From Leptospira ainlahdjerensis (GTDB lineage Bacteria; Spirochaetota; Leptospiria; Leptospirales; Leptospiraceae): DNA of 64,000 nucleotides. The stretch's first letter is position 1, and every line of letters starts with the position of its first letter. Positions 55,406 through 64,000 of this stretch are shown here, piece after piece. The translations under genes were made by a program, and so were the position numbers. The DNA is taken from positions 124,001-188,000 of the forward strand of contig NZ_JAFFPU010000024.1 of assembly GCF_016919175.1 (NCBI RefSeq), read 5' to 3'. A model generated the notes under the pieces. The model searched no databases, was not told the origin of the DNA, and saw only the letters and a program-made list of their open reading frames with translations.

Positions 55406-57070
55406 TTACCAGGTTACGTTCTTTCTTCCGGAAGAAGGATGATTTGAAAGGGGTTTCAATTTTTCCAAACCTACAAGTTCAAATTTGCCGCCTTCTTCTT
55501 CATACTTTTCAGAGAACGTCAGTAAATTCTCCATAACGGAATGATCGACTAACAGGACTCCCGACAAATCAATTTGTACACTTTTGTTTTTCGGAATAGA
55601 ATACAATACTTTTCTAATGGATATAAAATTCAGGAATATCGCTAAACCGTAAAATTCGATTCTAATCTTTTGATTGGTTTCATGTAATTCCGATCTGATC
55701 CTAAAAAAGTCATTTAGAGTAATCCCTTTCGGAAGAATGATATTCAAGATATGAATCGCAAATTTTGCGAGGACACCGGCAAAGATACCGACCAAAAGGT
55801 CGTCCGCGATCGTGAAATAAATCGTGATAAAAAAGAGGAATACTTGGTCCATTCCGACTTTCCAAGTTTTTTTCAGCTCGGGAATCGCAAGTCGATATCC
55901 CGTCACCATAAGAATGGCCGCGAGTGCGGCGAGCGGAATCATTCTGACGATATCAGGCAAGGCAAGAATGAAAATGAGAAGAAAGGCTCCGTGAAAAAAA
56001 TTGGACCATCTAGTTTTTGCGCCGTTGTTGATGTTTGCGGAACTTCTCACAACTTCGGCGATGATCGGTAATCCCCCGATCCAACCAAGAATGAAGTTAC
56101 CTACACCCTTTGAAAAAAGGTCTTTGTTTAAATCGGAATTCCTTCGATAAGGATCCAATTTATCGATCGCGGCTACCGTTAGTTGTGATTCTAAACTCGC
56201 TACGAGAAAGATCGCCATGACCTGAGAAAAGAATTCTACCGTGTTGACCCTGCTAAAATCCGGAAATGTAAACCCGTCCAAAAAGCTCGCCGGAATGGAA
56301 ACTAAACTTTTCGGTCCTACGGTAAATTCGTTTCCCATAAACGAATACGCGTGTTCAACGTTGAACTGAAAGAAAACTCCCATCGCAATACCAAGCGTTG
56401 CTACCACCAACGGACCCGGCACTTTTTTCAATTTCGGATTCGGTAAAAAAGGAATACTTACCAAAAGAACAATGCTGATAAACCCGATGATCGCGATTTC
56501 CGGATTCAGATGTATCAAACCGATCGGAAGTTCGTTGATCAATCCGATGATCGTTTTTGTCGCGGGAACATAACCGACTGCGACAAAGAATTGTTTGAGG
56601 AAAATGATTACACCGATCGCCGCCAACATCCCGTGTATCACCGCAGAAGGAAAGATCGTAGCCAATATTCCGGCTTTTAAAAAACTAAAGAAGATCTGCA
56701 AAGCTCCCGCGATTACTGTGGCGGCTAACGTATATTTAAAACCTGCCGCGATATCGCCGTGACCCAAGGTTTCAATCGACCCAAGAACGATCACGATCAA
56801 ACCGGCCGCAGGGCCGTTGATTGTAACATAAGAACCGCCTAAGATCGATACAACCAATCCGCCCACGATGCCGGATAAGATCCCGGCCATCGGAGGAGCT
56901 CCGGAAGCGATTGCAATTCCGATACAAAGCGGAAGCGCGATTAAGAAGATGATAAAACCGGATACAATGTCCGATTTCCAATTTTCCAGAAGTCCCGGAA
57001 AAAAATCCTTTGGAGTGACGAGTTTTGTTTCCACGGAACGGGATGAATTTTTATTTGATGATGATTCCAT
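55406..57070 (-). CDS. SulP-family anion transporter with STAS domain
   Basis: This encodes 554 residues. About 12 membrane helices carry the SulP pattern: LPLCIGIAIASGAPPMAGI, GSYVTINGPAAGLIVIV, QLTVAAIDKLDPYRRN and GGLPIIAEVVRSSANINNGAKTR. A STAS domain follows at about residues 450-540 (VQIDLSGVLLVDHSVMENL), with the Ser of other STAS domains replaced. Family members move sulfate or bicarbonate, usually with Na+ or H+. The INNGAKTR and EVVRSS stretches are like those of SulP proteins found beside carbonic anhydrases, but no such enzyme is seen here. It lies 193 bp upstream of the beta-barrel gene on the same strand. Confidence 0.92.
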   Translation of the reverse strand: MESSSNKNSSRSVETKLVTPKDFFPGLLENWKSDIVSGFIIFLIALPLCIGIAIASGAPPMAGILSGIVGGLVVSILGGSYVTINGPAAGLIVIVLGSIETLGHGDIAAGFKYTLAATVIAGALQIFFSFLKAGILATIFPSAVIHGMLAAIGVIIFLKQFFVAVGYVPATKTIIGLINELPIGLIHLNPEIAIIGFISIVLLVSIPFLPNPKLKKVPGPLVVATLGIAMGVFFQFNVEHAYSFMGNEFTVGPKSLVSIPASFLDGFTFPDFSRVNTVEFFSQVMAIFLVASLESQLTVAAIDKLDPYRRNSDLNKDLFSKGVGNFILGWIGGLPIIAEVVRSSANINNGAKTRWSNFFHGAFLLIFILALPDIVRMIPLAALAAILMVTGYRLAIPELKKTWKVGMDQVFLFFITIYFTIADDLLVGIFAGVLAKFAIHILNIILPKGITLNDFFRIRSELHETNQKIRIEFYGLAIFLNFISIRKVLYSIPKNKSVQIDLSGVLLVDHSVMENLLTFSEKYEEEGGKFELVGLEKLKPLSNHPSSGRKNVTW

Positions 57071-57129
57071 ACACTTATCCTAAATTTCAGAGTAATCAAG
57101 GTATTACCTGAAAATCTAGGGTAAGATTC

Positions 57130-57492
57130 TCAGGTAGCGAAGTAATACGGAGGAGGAATATTCAACTTCTCGATTCTAAGAATATTCGATACCGAAAAAG
57201 CGCCGGAATCGCACAGAAATAATTCTCTGGTCTTGACGATCAGTATATTTATAGAGTTCGAAAGCGTAAGCGCGGAAAAAACAAGAAAGAAAACAAAGAC
57301 GATCTCTAAGGATTGAATTTCGGATTCTGAAATCGATTCCGAAGATTCCACACCTGGGTTTTTATCCAAGTATCCTGGGTTTTGAACCACACTTACTGAG
57401 AAAATAATTAAAGAAAGAAGAGTAATGGAGAAAACAATAGACAACGCTACTTTTCTAGATAAAAACATAGAATGTCTAAACCAGTCGTTCAT
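57130..57492 (-). CDS. small membrane protein of unknown function
   Basis: This encodes 120 residues from the ATG at 57492 (the frame is open 13 codons further up). Two hydrophobic helices (residues about 15-37 and 62-88) flank an acidic, Ser/Glu-rich loop of about 25 residues (SSESISESEIQSLE). It lies 59 bp upstream of the SulP gene, same strand, so it may be the first gene of that block. I recognise no family. Confidence 0.5.
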   Translation of the reverse strand: MNDWFRHSMFLSRKVALSIVFSITLLSLIIFSVSVVQNPGYLDKNPGVESSESISESEIQSLEIVFVFFLVFSALTLSNSINILIVKTRELFLCDSGAFSVSNILRIEKLNIPPPYYFAT

Positions 57493-57830
57493 CCGTAAGG
57501 TAATCTTCGAGCAAAACCAATTTCGTGTCAACTGAAATCAATAGACTCTCAAAACCTTCGATGTCGCAAAAATTATGGAGTGAAACCGCTCTGTGGAATT
57601 TTTTAAAAACATACGATTTGTGTGAAACTCAAAAGAACCGCAAATTTTTTAAACATCTTTCCTCCAAAACCCTGGACATGATAGGGAATTGCTGGATTCA
57701 AAATATCTGAAACTCTTGTCGAATTCTCTGAGAATTCTGGAATATTCACAATGATTATGGAAAAATGAAAATCGTATATGTTAGAATCATCATAAGAAGC
57801 TAAATTCTTAAGCTCCTCAGGACAATCTCA
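57493..57830. other. divergent intergenic region with inverted repeat
   Basis: This gap separates the SulP block and the FecR-like lipoprotein and should hold both promoters. The feature I can see is a perfect inverted repeat at 57721-57737, GAATTCTC-T-GAGAATTC. A plus-strand frame at 57525-57710 has no ribosome site and is not supported. Confidence 0.45.
57721..57737. promoter_or_regulatory. 17-bp perfect inverted repeat, possible operator
   Basis: GAATTCTC, a single T, then GAGAATTC. It lies 94 bases upstream of the FecR-like lipoprotein start and about 230 bases from the start of the membrane-protein gene. The size and symmetry suit a dimeric repressor. It has no T tract, so it is not a terminator. 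Confidence 0.4.
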
Positions 57831-58992
57831 ATGCCAAATAAAAATTTAAAATTGATTCTTTTAACTTCGTTCTTCCTGTTTTCATTTGTAACTTGCAGAT
57901 TCATTTCTTCCCTTTTTCTAAAAGACGATCCGACTCCATCGGGAATGATCGTAGTATTTCAAAAAGGCGAAGTCGAGATTGAACGTAGCGGTAAAAAAAA
58001 TCCGGTCGGCTCCTGGGATGATTCTTCGGGAGAATGATGAGATCAAAACCTCTTCCGGTTCCATAGATATTCAAACCGGTAAAGGGGACATAGTAAGAAT
58101 CAAATCCTTCAGTCAAATTACTCTGAAGGAAATTTCTAAAAAAGGAAAGCCGCATACCAATCTTTATGTCCAAGCGGGCGAACTTCTGATTAAAACGAAT
58201 AAACTCAAATCAGAAGATTCCTTTTTACTTAGCACTCCAACGGCGGTCGCGGGAGTTCGAGGAACTACCTTTTCTTTCGAACTTACGGACGGAAAACCGC
58301 CTAAGGTAAAAGTTTACGAAGGCGCTGTCGCAATTACATTCAAAATTTATAAAGAGATTCTCGAAAACGTCAAAGCCCTTGATAAGGAACTTTACGGCGA
58401 GTTCGTTCAATTTCTCGAAAAAAACGAAGTCGTTTTAGAAAATGGGGAAGAATCTTACGTTAAGCCTAATTTGGATGAAATGATTCAACTCGTTTTAACA
58501 AGAATAGAACAAGACCAAAGTATTGCAAAAAAGTTCGATCAGTTAAAAAGATTGGTAAACCCTGAATTTCAAAAGGAAGAATTCATCGCTACCCCTCAAG
58601 AAAATGCCGAGATAGAAAAGATGGTTTCGGTCGACCAAGGTATTTTAGACAAGGCCTTGAATGAAAATCCGGATGCTTCTTCGGATCATTTTATTTCTTC
58701 TGTTTCGAACGAAGTCGCTGAAAATCATGAATCTAAACTGGATCAAGCTCTCGAACAAATCGAGGCGAACGCAGTGGCGAGCGATCTTAAGGACGAAGCC
58801 AAAATCAAAGAATACTACAACATTCTCGAAGCAGTCGTCAAAACGGATGGAACAAAACTTTCAGGGGCCATAGTCACTCAGATCGGAGATAGATTGATTC
58901 TTCATACTCCTTCTAATGTGATTCGTTTGAAAAAGAACGATGTCGATTTTGTGGATTATCAATCGTTTCAAATTAAGACAAAGAAAAAATAA
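57831..58992 (+). pseudogene. FecR-domain lipoprotein, split by a shift in an A8 tract
   Basis: The first frame from ATG 57831 gives a signal peptide and lipobox (LFSFVTC, Cys about 22) and the start of a FecR domain (GMIVVFQKGEVEIERSGKK), then stops at 58035-58037. The rest continues in the next frame: RSAPGMILRENDEIKTSSGSIDI, STPTAVAGVRGTTFSFEL, and a long acidic helical C-terminus to 58992. The break falls at eight A residues (57993-58000). With seven A the two parts join into 386 codons with a sound FecR fold. FecR-domain lipoproteins are thought to act in the envelope, some with sigma factors, others structurally. A TTG start once taken for the second part is not real. It may be slippage, phase variation or a sequencing error. 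Confidence 0.85.
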
Positions 58993-59018
58993 GGATTCGA
59001 AAAGTTTGCTTCGAATCC
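58993..59018 (+). terminator. hairpin after the FecR-like gene
   Basis: GGATTCGAA, an 8-base loop, TTCGAATCC directly after the stop codon. The 9-bp stem is perfect but the following sequence (GATCGTTTC) has only a weak T tract, so it may slow or protect the transcript rather than end it. Confidence 0.5.
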
Positions 59019-59117
59019 GATCGTTTCAAACCTATTTTTCTATTCTTACGAAATTCCTTTTTTCTCCGATTTTCTTTTTGATCTTTCGGAGAATTTTCTC
59101 ATTCTGCCGGAAGGACT

Positions 59118-60281
59118 ATGAAAAAGAAAATTCTTCTCCTCGGTTCCGGGGAACTCGGTAAGGAATTTGTGATCGCGGCTCAAAGATTGGGTCAACACGT
59201 CGTCGCCGTGGATTCTTATGACAACGCTCCCGCAATGCAAGTCGCTCACGAAAAAGAAATCATAAACATGCTCGATGGCGATCTTTTGGATCGAATTGTC
59301 GCCAAACACAAACCGGATCTGATCGTTCCCGAAATCGAGGCGATTCGAACCGAACGTTTTTACGAGTACGAAAAACAAGGTTATCAGGTAGTTCCCTCGG
59401 CAAAGGCCGCGAACTTTACGATGAATCGAAAATCGATCCGAGACTTGGCCGCGAAAGAATTAAAAATTCTCACCGCAAAGTATCTCTACGCATCCTCCGA
59501 AGAGGAGCTTCGCAAAGCCGTGAAAGAATTAGGGCTTCCCTGTGTAATCAAACCTCTCATGTCTTCTTCTGGAAAAGGACAATCCGTCATTAAATCCGAA
59601 GGAGATATCGGCAAGGCTTGGGAAGCGTCTCAAACAAAAGGTCGTGCGGGCGCCGCAGAGGTTATCGTCGAAGAGTTCATACGTTTTGAATCGGAGATTA
59701 CCCTATTGACTGTAACCCAAAAAAGCGGCAAGACTCTTTTCTGCCCACCGATCGGGCATCGCCAGGAAAGAGGAGATTATCAGGAAAGTTGGCAGCCTAC
59801 GGAAATCTCCGATTCACAACTCAAAGAGGCTCAGAGAATGGCGGACTTGGTAACGAGGGAATTAACCGGAGCCGGGATTTGGGGTGTCGAATTTTTTCTT
59901 ACAAAGGATCAGGTCTATTTTTCCGAACTTTCTCCGAGACCTCACGATACGGGAATGGTCACGTTAGCCGGAACACAAAACTTCAACGAATTCGAACTTC
60001 ATCTTCGAGCGGTTCTCGGTATTCCGATCATGGAAATCACTCTGGAAAGAAAAGGCGCAAGCGCCGTGATTCTCTCTATCTCCGACGGAAAAGTTCCATC
60101 GGTAAGCGGTTTGGATATTGCATCCGGAATGTCGGAATCGGATTTTAGAATATTCGGAAAACCGATTACTAGACCGTATCGAAGAATGGGAGTAACACTC
60201 GCTTATTCGAATAAGGGAGAAGAAATCAGCTCGCTTCGGAAACGAGCTGCACTTTTAGCTTCTAAGATCAAGATCGATTAG
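59118..60281 (+). CDS. purT: formate-dependent phosphoribosylglycinamide formyltransferase
   Basis: This enzyme formylates GAR with formate and ATP, the folate-independent third step of purine synthesis. The 387-residue ATP-grasp protein has [44 protein letters not shown], the ATP site in [12 protein letters not shown], and [24 protein letters not shown] with the metal-binding acids. It converges on the fusion gene with a 4-bp stop overlap. No other purine genes are adjacent. Confidence 0.97.
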   Translation: MKKKILLLGSGELGKEFVIAAQRLGQHVVAVDSYDNAPAMQVAHEKEIINMLDGDLLDRIVAKHKPDLIVPEIEAIRTERFYEYEKQGYQVVPSAKAANFTMNRKSIRDLAAKELKILTAKYLYASSEEELRKAVKELGLPCVIKPLMSSSGKGQSVIKSEGDIGKAWEASQTKGRAGAAEVIVEEFIRFESEITLLTVTQKSGKTLFCPPIGHRQERGDYQESWQPTEISDSQLKEAQRMADLVTRELTGAGIWGVEFFLTKDQVYFSELSPRPHDTGMVTLAGTQNFNEFELHLRAVLGIPIMEITLERKGASAVILSISDGKVPSVSGLDIASGMSESDFRIFGKPITRPYRRMGVTLAYSNKGEEISSLRKRAALLASKIKID

Positions 60282-62701
60282 GAAATCTCATCGGTGCACA
60301 TATTTCCATAGTATTGGACCAAGGACGGATCCAATACTTTTACAATTCCATTCTCGACGGAAATCATCTTTCTTTGTTTTAAAACTTTTAGACCTTTCTG
60401 TAAAATTTCTTCGGGGTCATGAGTAAGATAATTTTGTTTTTCAGTTAAGACGGTTTCTTTGATCAGAGTTTTCAATTCGCTTAAACCGATCTCGGTTTCG
60501 GCTTCAACCAACATTCTCGCGACCAATTGGTTTGGTAGAATTCTACGATACTTTTTCCATCCTTGTGTGATCTCGAAACCGATCGATCCGGTCGGATCCT
60601 CTTCGTGTATATATCTCGAAACGGGAATCGGCTCGCAAAGATCCATGTAGACTTCGGTTCTTTTATAAAAGAAATCCCGAAATCCCGGCTTCTTATCCTT
60701 TCCGGCAAACTCTTCATCCTCAGGGACGTTTTCGTACGAAAGCGCAATCGGAACTACAATCACCTCGGAGCCCGTGTGTTTATATGCTTCCACTGAGGTC
60801 GATAAAATTCCCGTTTTGATCGGTATGATTCCACCGGTACGAGAACGAGTTCCTTCCGGATATACGAGAGTCGGAATGCCGGCCTCCAACATCATTGTCG
60901 AATACTGAGTCAAACATTCCAAATATAGAATATTCCGATTTCTTTTTCGATCCACCATATATGCGCCCAAGGATTTGAGAACGCTCGCAAGACCCGGAGT
61001 TGCCATAACCTTTTTATCGGCCGCGTAGCGCGGCACCGGAAGGCCCAGCCACTTTAAGCCGAAGGCAACCTCGACAGAATCCAAATGAGATCGATGAGTA
61101 GGTGTATACAGAATATCGTATCTCGAAGCAAGAGCTTTTACTTCTTTTACACATCCTCCAATCTTAGGTAAACCGGCGCCAGGTTTAAAACCGCTAAGAA
61201 CATAACGAGTCGGCGCAATTAAATGAATCAGGGTATCCCTCAGAAACGGTTTGTAATCGTCGGCAATTTCGGAAACATAAAAATCTAATATTCGCGAAAG
61301 ATCGCGACTTCCTTTTTCTTGAAAGTTCGTCTCGATCTCCTTCCAGAGCTGAATCTCTTTCGGAATCTGCAACAGATCGGTGATGTCGTTCGTTTCTTCA
61401 GCTTCCTTGAAACGTTTTTCCAAGGATTTTACGATCAGTGAAGACTGTTTGATAATTCTGTCCGTCATGCCCGGTTGACCGTTGATATGACGAAGGACGT
61501 TTTTTCCAAGAGCTTGTTGAAATTTTTTTCCCGAAGCCATTCCTAAACCAGAACGTTTTGTTGCGGTTTTCGAAATATGCTTTTCCTCGTCGGATGTGGA
61601 TTTTGAAACAAAACGGATCAACTCGGTCGGTGAAACCCTTCTTGTGAGAATTTGGAACAACGTATTGTAGAGTGGAATATCGACATTCTTCTCTTCCGCC
61701 AAAGCGATGATCGACGCTAGGGCAAAGGCGCCTTCCACATGACTCTCACTTTGACTTACTTCTTTCTGAATGAACTCGGCGGGATTAAAAAATAACTCTA
61801 TCCTTTCGATCAGATTAGGTTGATCCTCTCCGGATATCAACTTTCGAACAAAACGGTGTCCGTAAGCTTTGTTTCTGCTGTATCGGGAAGTACAAGAAGC
61901 GATCAAATCGGCAAGACCGTATTCTTGAACCGGCTTGATAGGAATTTCCAATGCCCCTAGGAGGGTTGTGATTTCCGAATAACCAAGACTGATCAACTCC
62001 CCTTCAAAATTACTGCCGCATTCGGGAATCCCGGACGCGATACCGCAAGCAATGGCGATCGGATTTTTCATCACTCCGAAAATCTCCAGGCCAACTAGAT
62101 CTTCGTAACTTTTTGTATGATTCCTTGCGCCGTTAAAAAGAGTATCAAAGATTTCGATGGACTTAGGTCCCGAAGTGGAAAGGCAGTAAAAACTATGATG
62201 CCCTCGTTTCAACTCTCCAAGCAGATTCGGACCGTTTACGGCCGTATATTCCATATCCAGAAAACCAGAGTTCGATGAAAGTTTCTGAATATATTCGGAA
62301 TAAGTAATACAATTACTCTTGCGTCTTGTTGAAGCGGACAAAATTCCTTTCGTAAACGTAAAGATCGAATGTGAGCAGTCTTTATCAAGCGACTTTACGA
62401 GTTCCTCTAAAATCCCTTCCATGAGACGCGAAGGAACGGCGATGATGATAATCCAAGAACCGCTTTTCAAAAAATCAAATTCATTCGTGACTTGAACGTT
62501 ATCCGGAAGAGTGATCGAGTCCTCCAACAAAGAGGTGATTCTTTCCCTTTCGATTTTTTCAGCTCGCTTACGATCATCATACCAGAGGAACATTTTCTCG
62601 GTCTTAGAAGAAAGCGAAGTGGAAAGAAAGACACCCATCGGGCCTCCTCCCAAGACGGCGATATTTTTTAAAATTGGTTCGGATGGTTTTATTTCTTCCA
62701 T
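60278..62701 (-). CDS. fusion of glycerol-3-phosphate dehydrogenase and PlsB/PlsC-like acyltransferase
   Basis: This encodes 807 residues. Residues 15 to about 345 are a GpsA-type dehydrogenase: [31 protein letters not shown], the catalytic Lys in [13 protein letters not shown], and [10 protein letters not shown] followed by SRNKAYG. Residues about 520-720 are an acyltransferase: [11 protein letters not shown] (the HxxxxD motif in a PlsB-like setting), GAYMVDRK and [10 protein letters not shown]. The middle (about 345-510) is helical. The first half would make sn-glycerol-3-phosphate from DHAP and the second would acylate it, so substrate may pass between them. Whether the acyltransferase takes glycerol-3-phosphate or its 1-acyl form is uncertain; the His-motif context favours the former. 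It converges on purT. Confidence 0.92.
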   Translation of the reverse strand: MEEIKPSEPILKNIAVLGGGPMGVFLSTSLSSKTEKMFLWYDDRKRAEKIERERITSLLEDSITLPDNVQVTNEFDFLKSGSWIIIIAVPSRLMEGILEELVKSLDKDCSHSIFTFTKGILSASTRRKSNCITYSEYIQKLSSNSGFLDMEYTAVNGPNLLGELKRGHHSFYCLSTSGPKSIEIFDTLFNGARNHTKSYEDLVGLEIFGVMKNPIAIACGIASGIPECGSNFEGELISLGYSEITTLLGALEIPIKPVQEYGLADLIASCTSRYSRNKAYGHRFVRKLISGEDQPNLIERIELFFNPAEFIQKEVSQSESHVEGAFALASIIALAEEKNVDIPLYNTLFQILTRRVSPTELIRFVSKSTSDEEKHISKTATKRSGLGMASGKKFQQALGKNVLRHINGQPGMTDRIIKQSSLIVKSLEKRFKEAEETNDITDLLQIPKEIQLWKEIETNFQEKGSRDLSRILDFYVSEIADDYKPFLRDTLIHLIAPTRYVLSGFKPGAGLPKIGGCVKEVKALASRYDILYTPTHRSHLDSVEVAFGLKWLGLPVPRYAADKKVMATPGLASVLKSLGAYMVDRKRNRNILYLECLTQYSTMMLEAGIPTLVYPEGTRSRTGGIIPIKTGILSTSVEAYKHTGSEVIVVPIALSYENVPEDEEFAGKDKKPGFRDFFYKRTEVYMDLCEPIPVSRYIHEEDPTGSIGFEITQGWKKYRRILPNQLVARMLVEAETEIGLSELKTLIKETVLTEKQNYLTHDPEEILQKGLKVLKQRKMISVENGIVKVLDPSLVQYYGNMCTDEIS

Positions 62702-62808
62702 TCTAATTGCTATTGAGAGCTTAAGAATTTCAGGAACAATCAGAAAACGTCCGGTTTTGTTTTCTTTTTCTGGGTTGCCTAAGTAGTAAAAGAAAAGAGA
62801 GTGGGTTT

Positions 62809-63587
<779 letters not shown>

Positions 63588-63591
<4 letters not shown>

Positions 63592-63959
63592 AGTTTGTAT
63601 TCCATCTTTTTGATGACGCCTTTTTTATCGATCGTCAACTTGATGAATTTCGTATCTTCCGTGATACTCGCCGGTTTTTCGGCCAATGTTTTATAAGAAT
63701 TCTTTTGATAATCCGTAGAAACAAGATACCATTCTAAAACAGCCCCGTCTTGTGTGTTCAATTCCACGGATGGAGTTCCCAATACGGCCTCCGCTTTCAG
63801 ACGTTTGTCTCCTTCTTTTATCATACCTACTTCAAAGGTTCGAATATCCGAATTTGGTTGGAATTCCTGCTTTGGAGGTTGTTTTTTATCCTCCGATTTA
63901 CAGAACGAAAGAACGGAGATACAGGTTAAAATCATGATCGCTGAAAATATTTGTTTCAT
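63588..63959 (-). CDS. small lipoprotein, BamE/SmpA-like
   Basis: This encodes 123 residues. The signal ends at Cys 20 (SVLSFC). After a Lys/Gln/Pro-rich spacer comes a short alpha-beta domain: KEGDKRLKAEAVLGTPSVEL, then EWYLVS and a final strand pair. The lGtP step and later aromatic strand look like SmpA/OmlA (BamE-type) domains, which support outer-membrane protein assembly, but the match is weak. The 41 bases beyond its start, to the window end, show nothing I can name. Confidence 0.75.
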
Positions 63960-64000
63960 CGTAATCTTCTCTAAGGTTGAATTTTGAACTGCAATGCTTA

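Noticed and set aside
55406..57070. Carbonic anhydrase fused to or next to SulP
   Set aside because: The C-terminal domain is a STAS domain, and no carbonic anhydrase gene is in the window.
57525..57710. 61-codon plus-strand frame
   Set aside because: No ribosome site; overlaps the 5' region of the divergent gene.
57979..58992. Separate gene starting with TTG for the FecR-domain part
   Set aside because: It starts inside the other frame, lacks a ribosome site and cuts the FecR fold. It is better read as the rest of one frameshifted lipoprotein.

Overview
The window is chromosomal DNA from a Leptospira species. I infer this from the protein families (6-TM methyl-accepting proteins, orthocaspase, spirochaetal lipoproteins with relaxed lipoboxes, a PP2C/HAMP/TPR signalling protein), short-gap gene packing and moderate GC (about 40% by eye). 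I cannot name the species. Almost all of it is protein coding. I see no rRNA, tRNA, CRISPR array, insertion sequence or prophage.

Layout. 1-1651: membrane-anchored MutS-family ATPase (cut by the left edge) coupled to a small protein. 2.3-5.5 kb: secreted orthocaspase and ilvC. 5.9-11.4 kb: a 6-TM MCP-like protein, an OsmC peroxidase and a large SpoIIE/PP2C phosphatase. 11.6-17.6 kb: an oxidative set made of a frameshifted aldehyde dehydrogenase, GMC oxidoreductase, flavin monooxygenase and HSL-type esterase. 17.7-20.7 kb: PhoD, alpha/beta hydrolase, mtnP. 20.8-24.1 kb: tandem 6-TM MCP-like paralogs. 24.2-30 kb: lipoprotein hydrolase, AraC-MGMT fusion, a cytosolic BtuF-like protein, acs, folE. 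30.2-38.9 kb: glycosyltransferase, Kef-type antiporter, DUF1289, hpt, sixA, exported proteins, a metzincin-like lipoprotein and pyrD. 39-46.4 kb: ABC-2 exporter, SDR, fructosamine-kinase-like protein, GH18-like protein, GlxA-type regulator divergent from a DUF1304 membrane protein.

The most unusual block is 46.5-57.5 kb. A SulP anion transporter and a beta-barrel protein lie upstream of, and collinear with, a complete set of hydrogenase-4/complex-I-like subunits (HyfB, C, E, F, G and a HyfH-HyfI fusion). The large subunit has lost both cysteine pairs that bind NiFe, and the small subunit has lost all four ligands of the proximal 4Fe-4S cluster. The ion-pumping membrane subunits and two ferredoxin clusters look intact. 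It is therefore not a hydrogenase. It resembles the poorly understood Ehr (energy-converting-hydrogenase-related) complexes, here tied to an outer-membrane protein and an anion transporter.

57.8-64 kb: a FecR-domain lipoprotein split by a shift in an A8 tract, purT, a rare fusion of glycerol-3-phosphate dehydrogenase to a glycerolipid acyltransferase, and two small lipoproteins.

Several genes look damaged or borderline: the aldehyde dehydrogenase (one extra base near its 3' end), the FecR lipoprotein (A8 tract) and the BtuF-like gene (no ordinary start codon). They could reflect gene decay, phase variation or sequencing error; reads or related genomes would tell.
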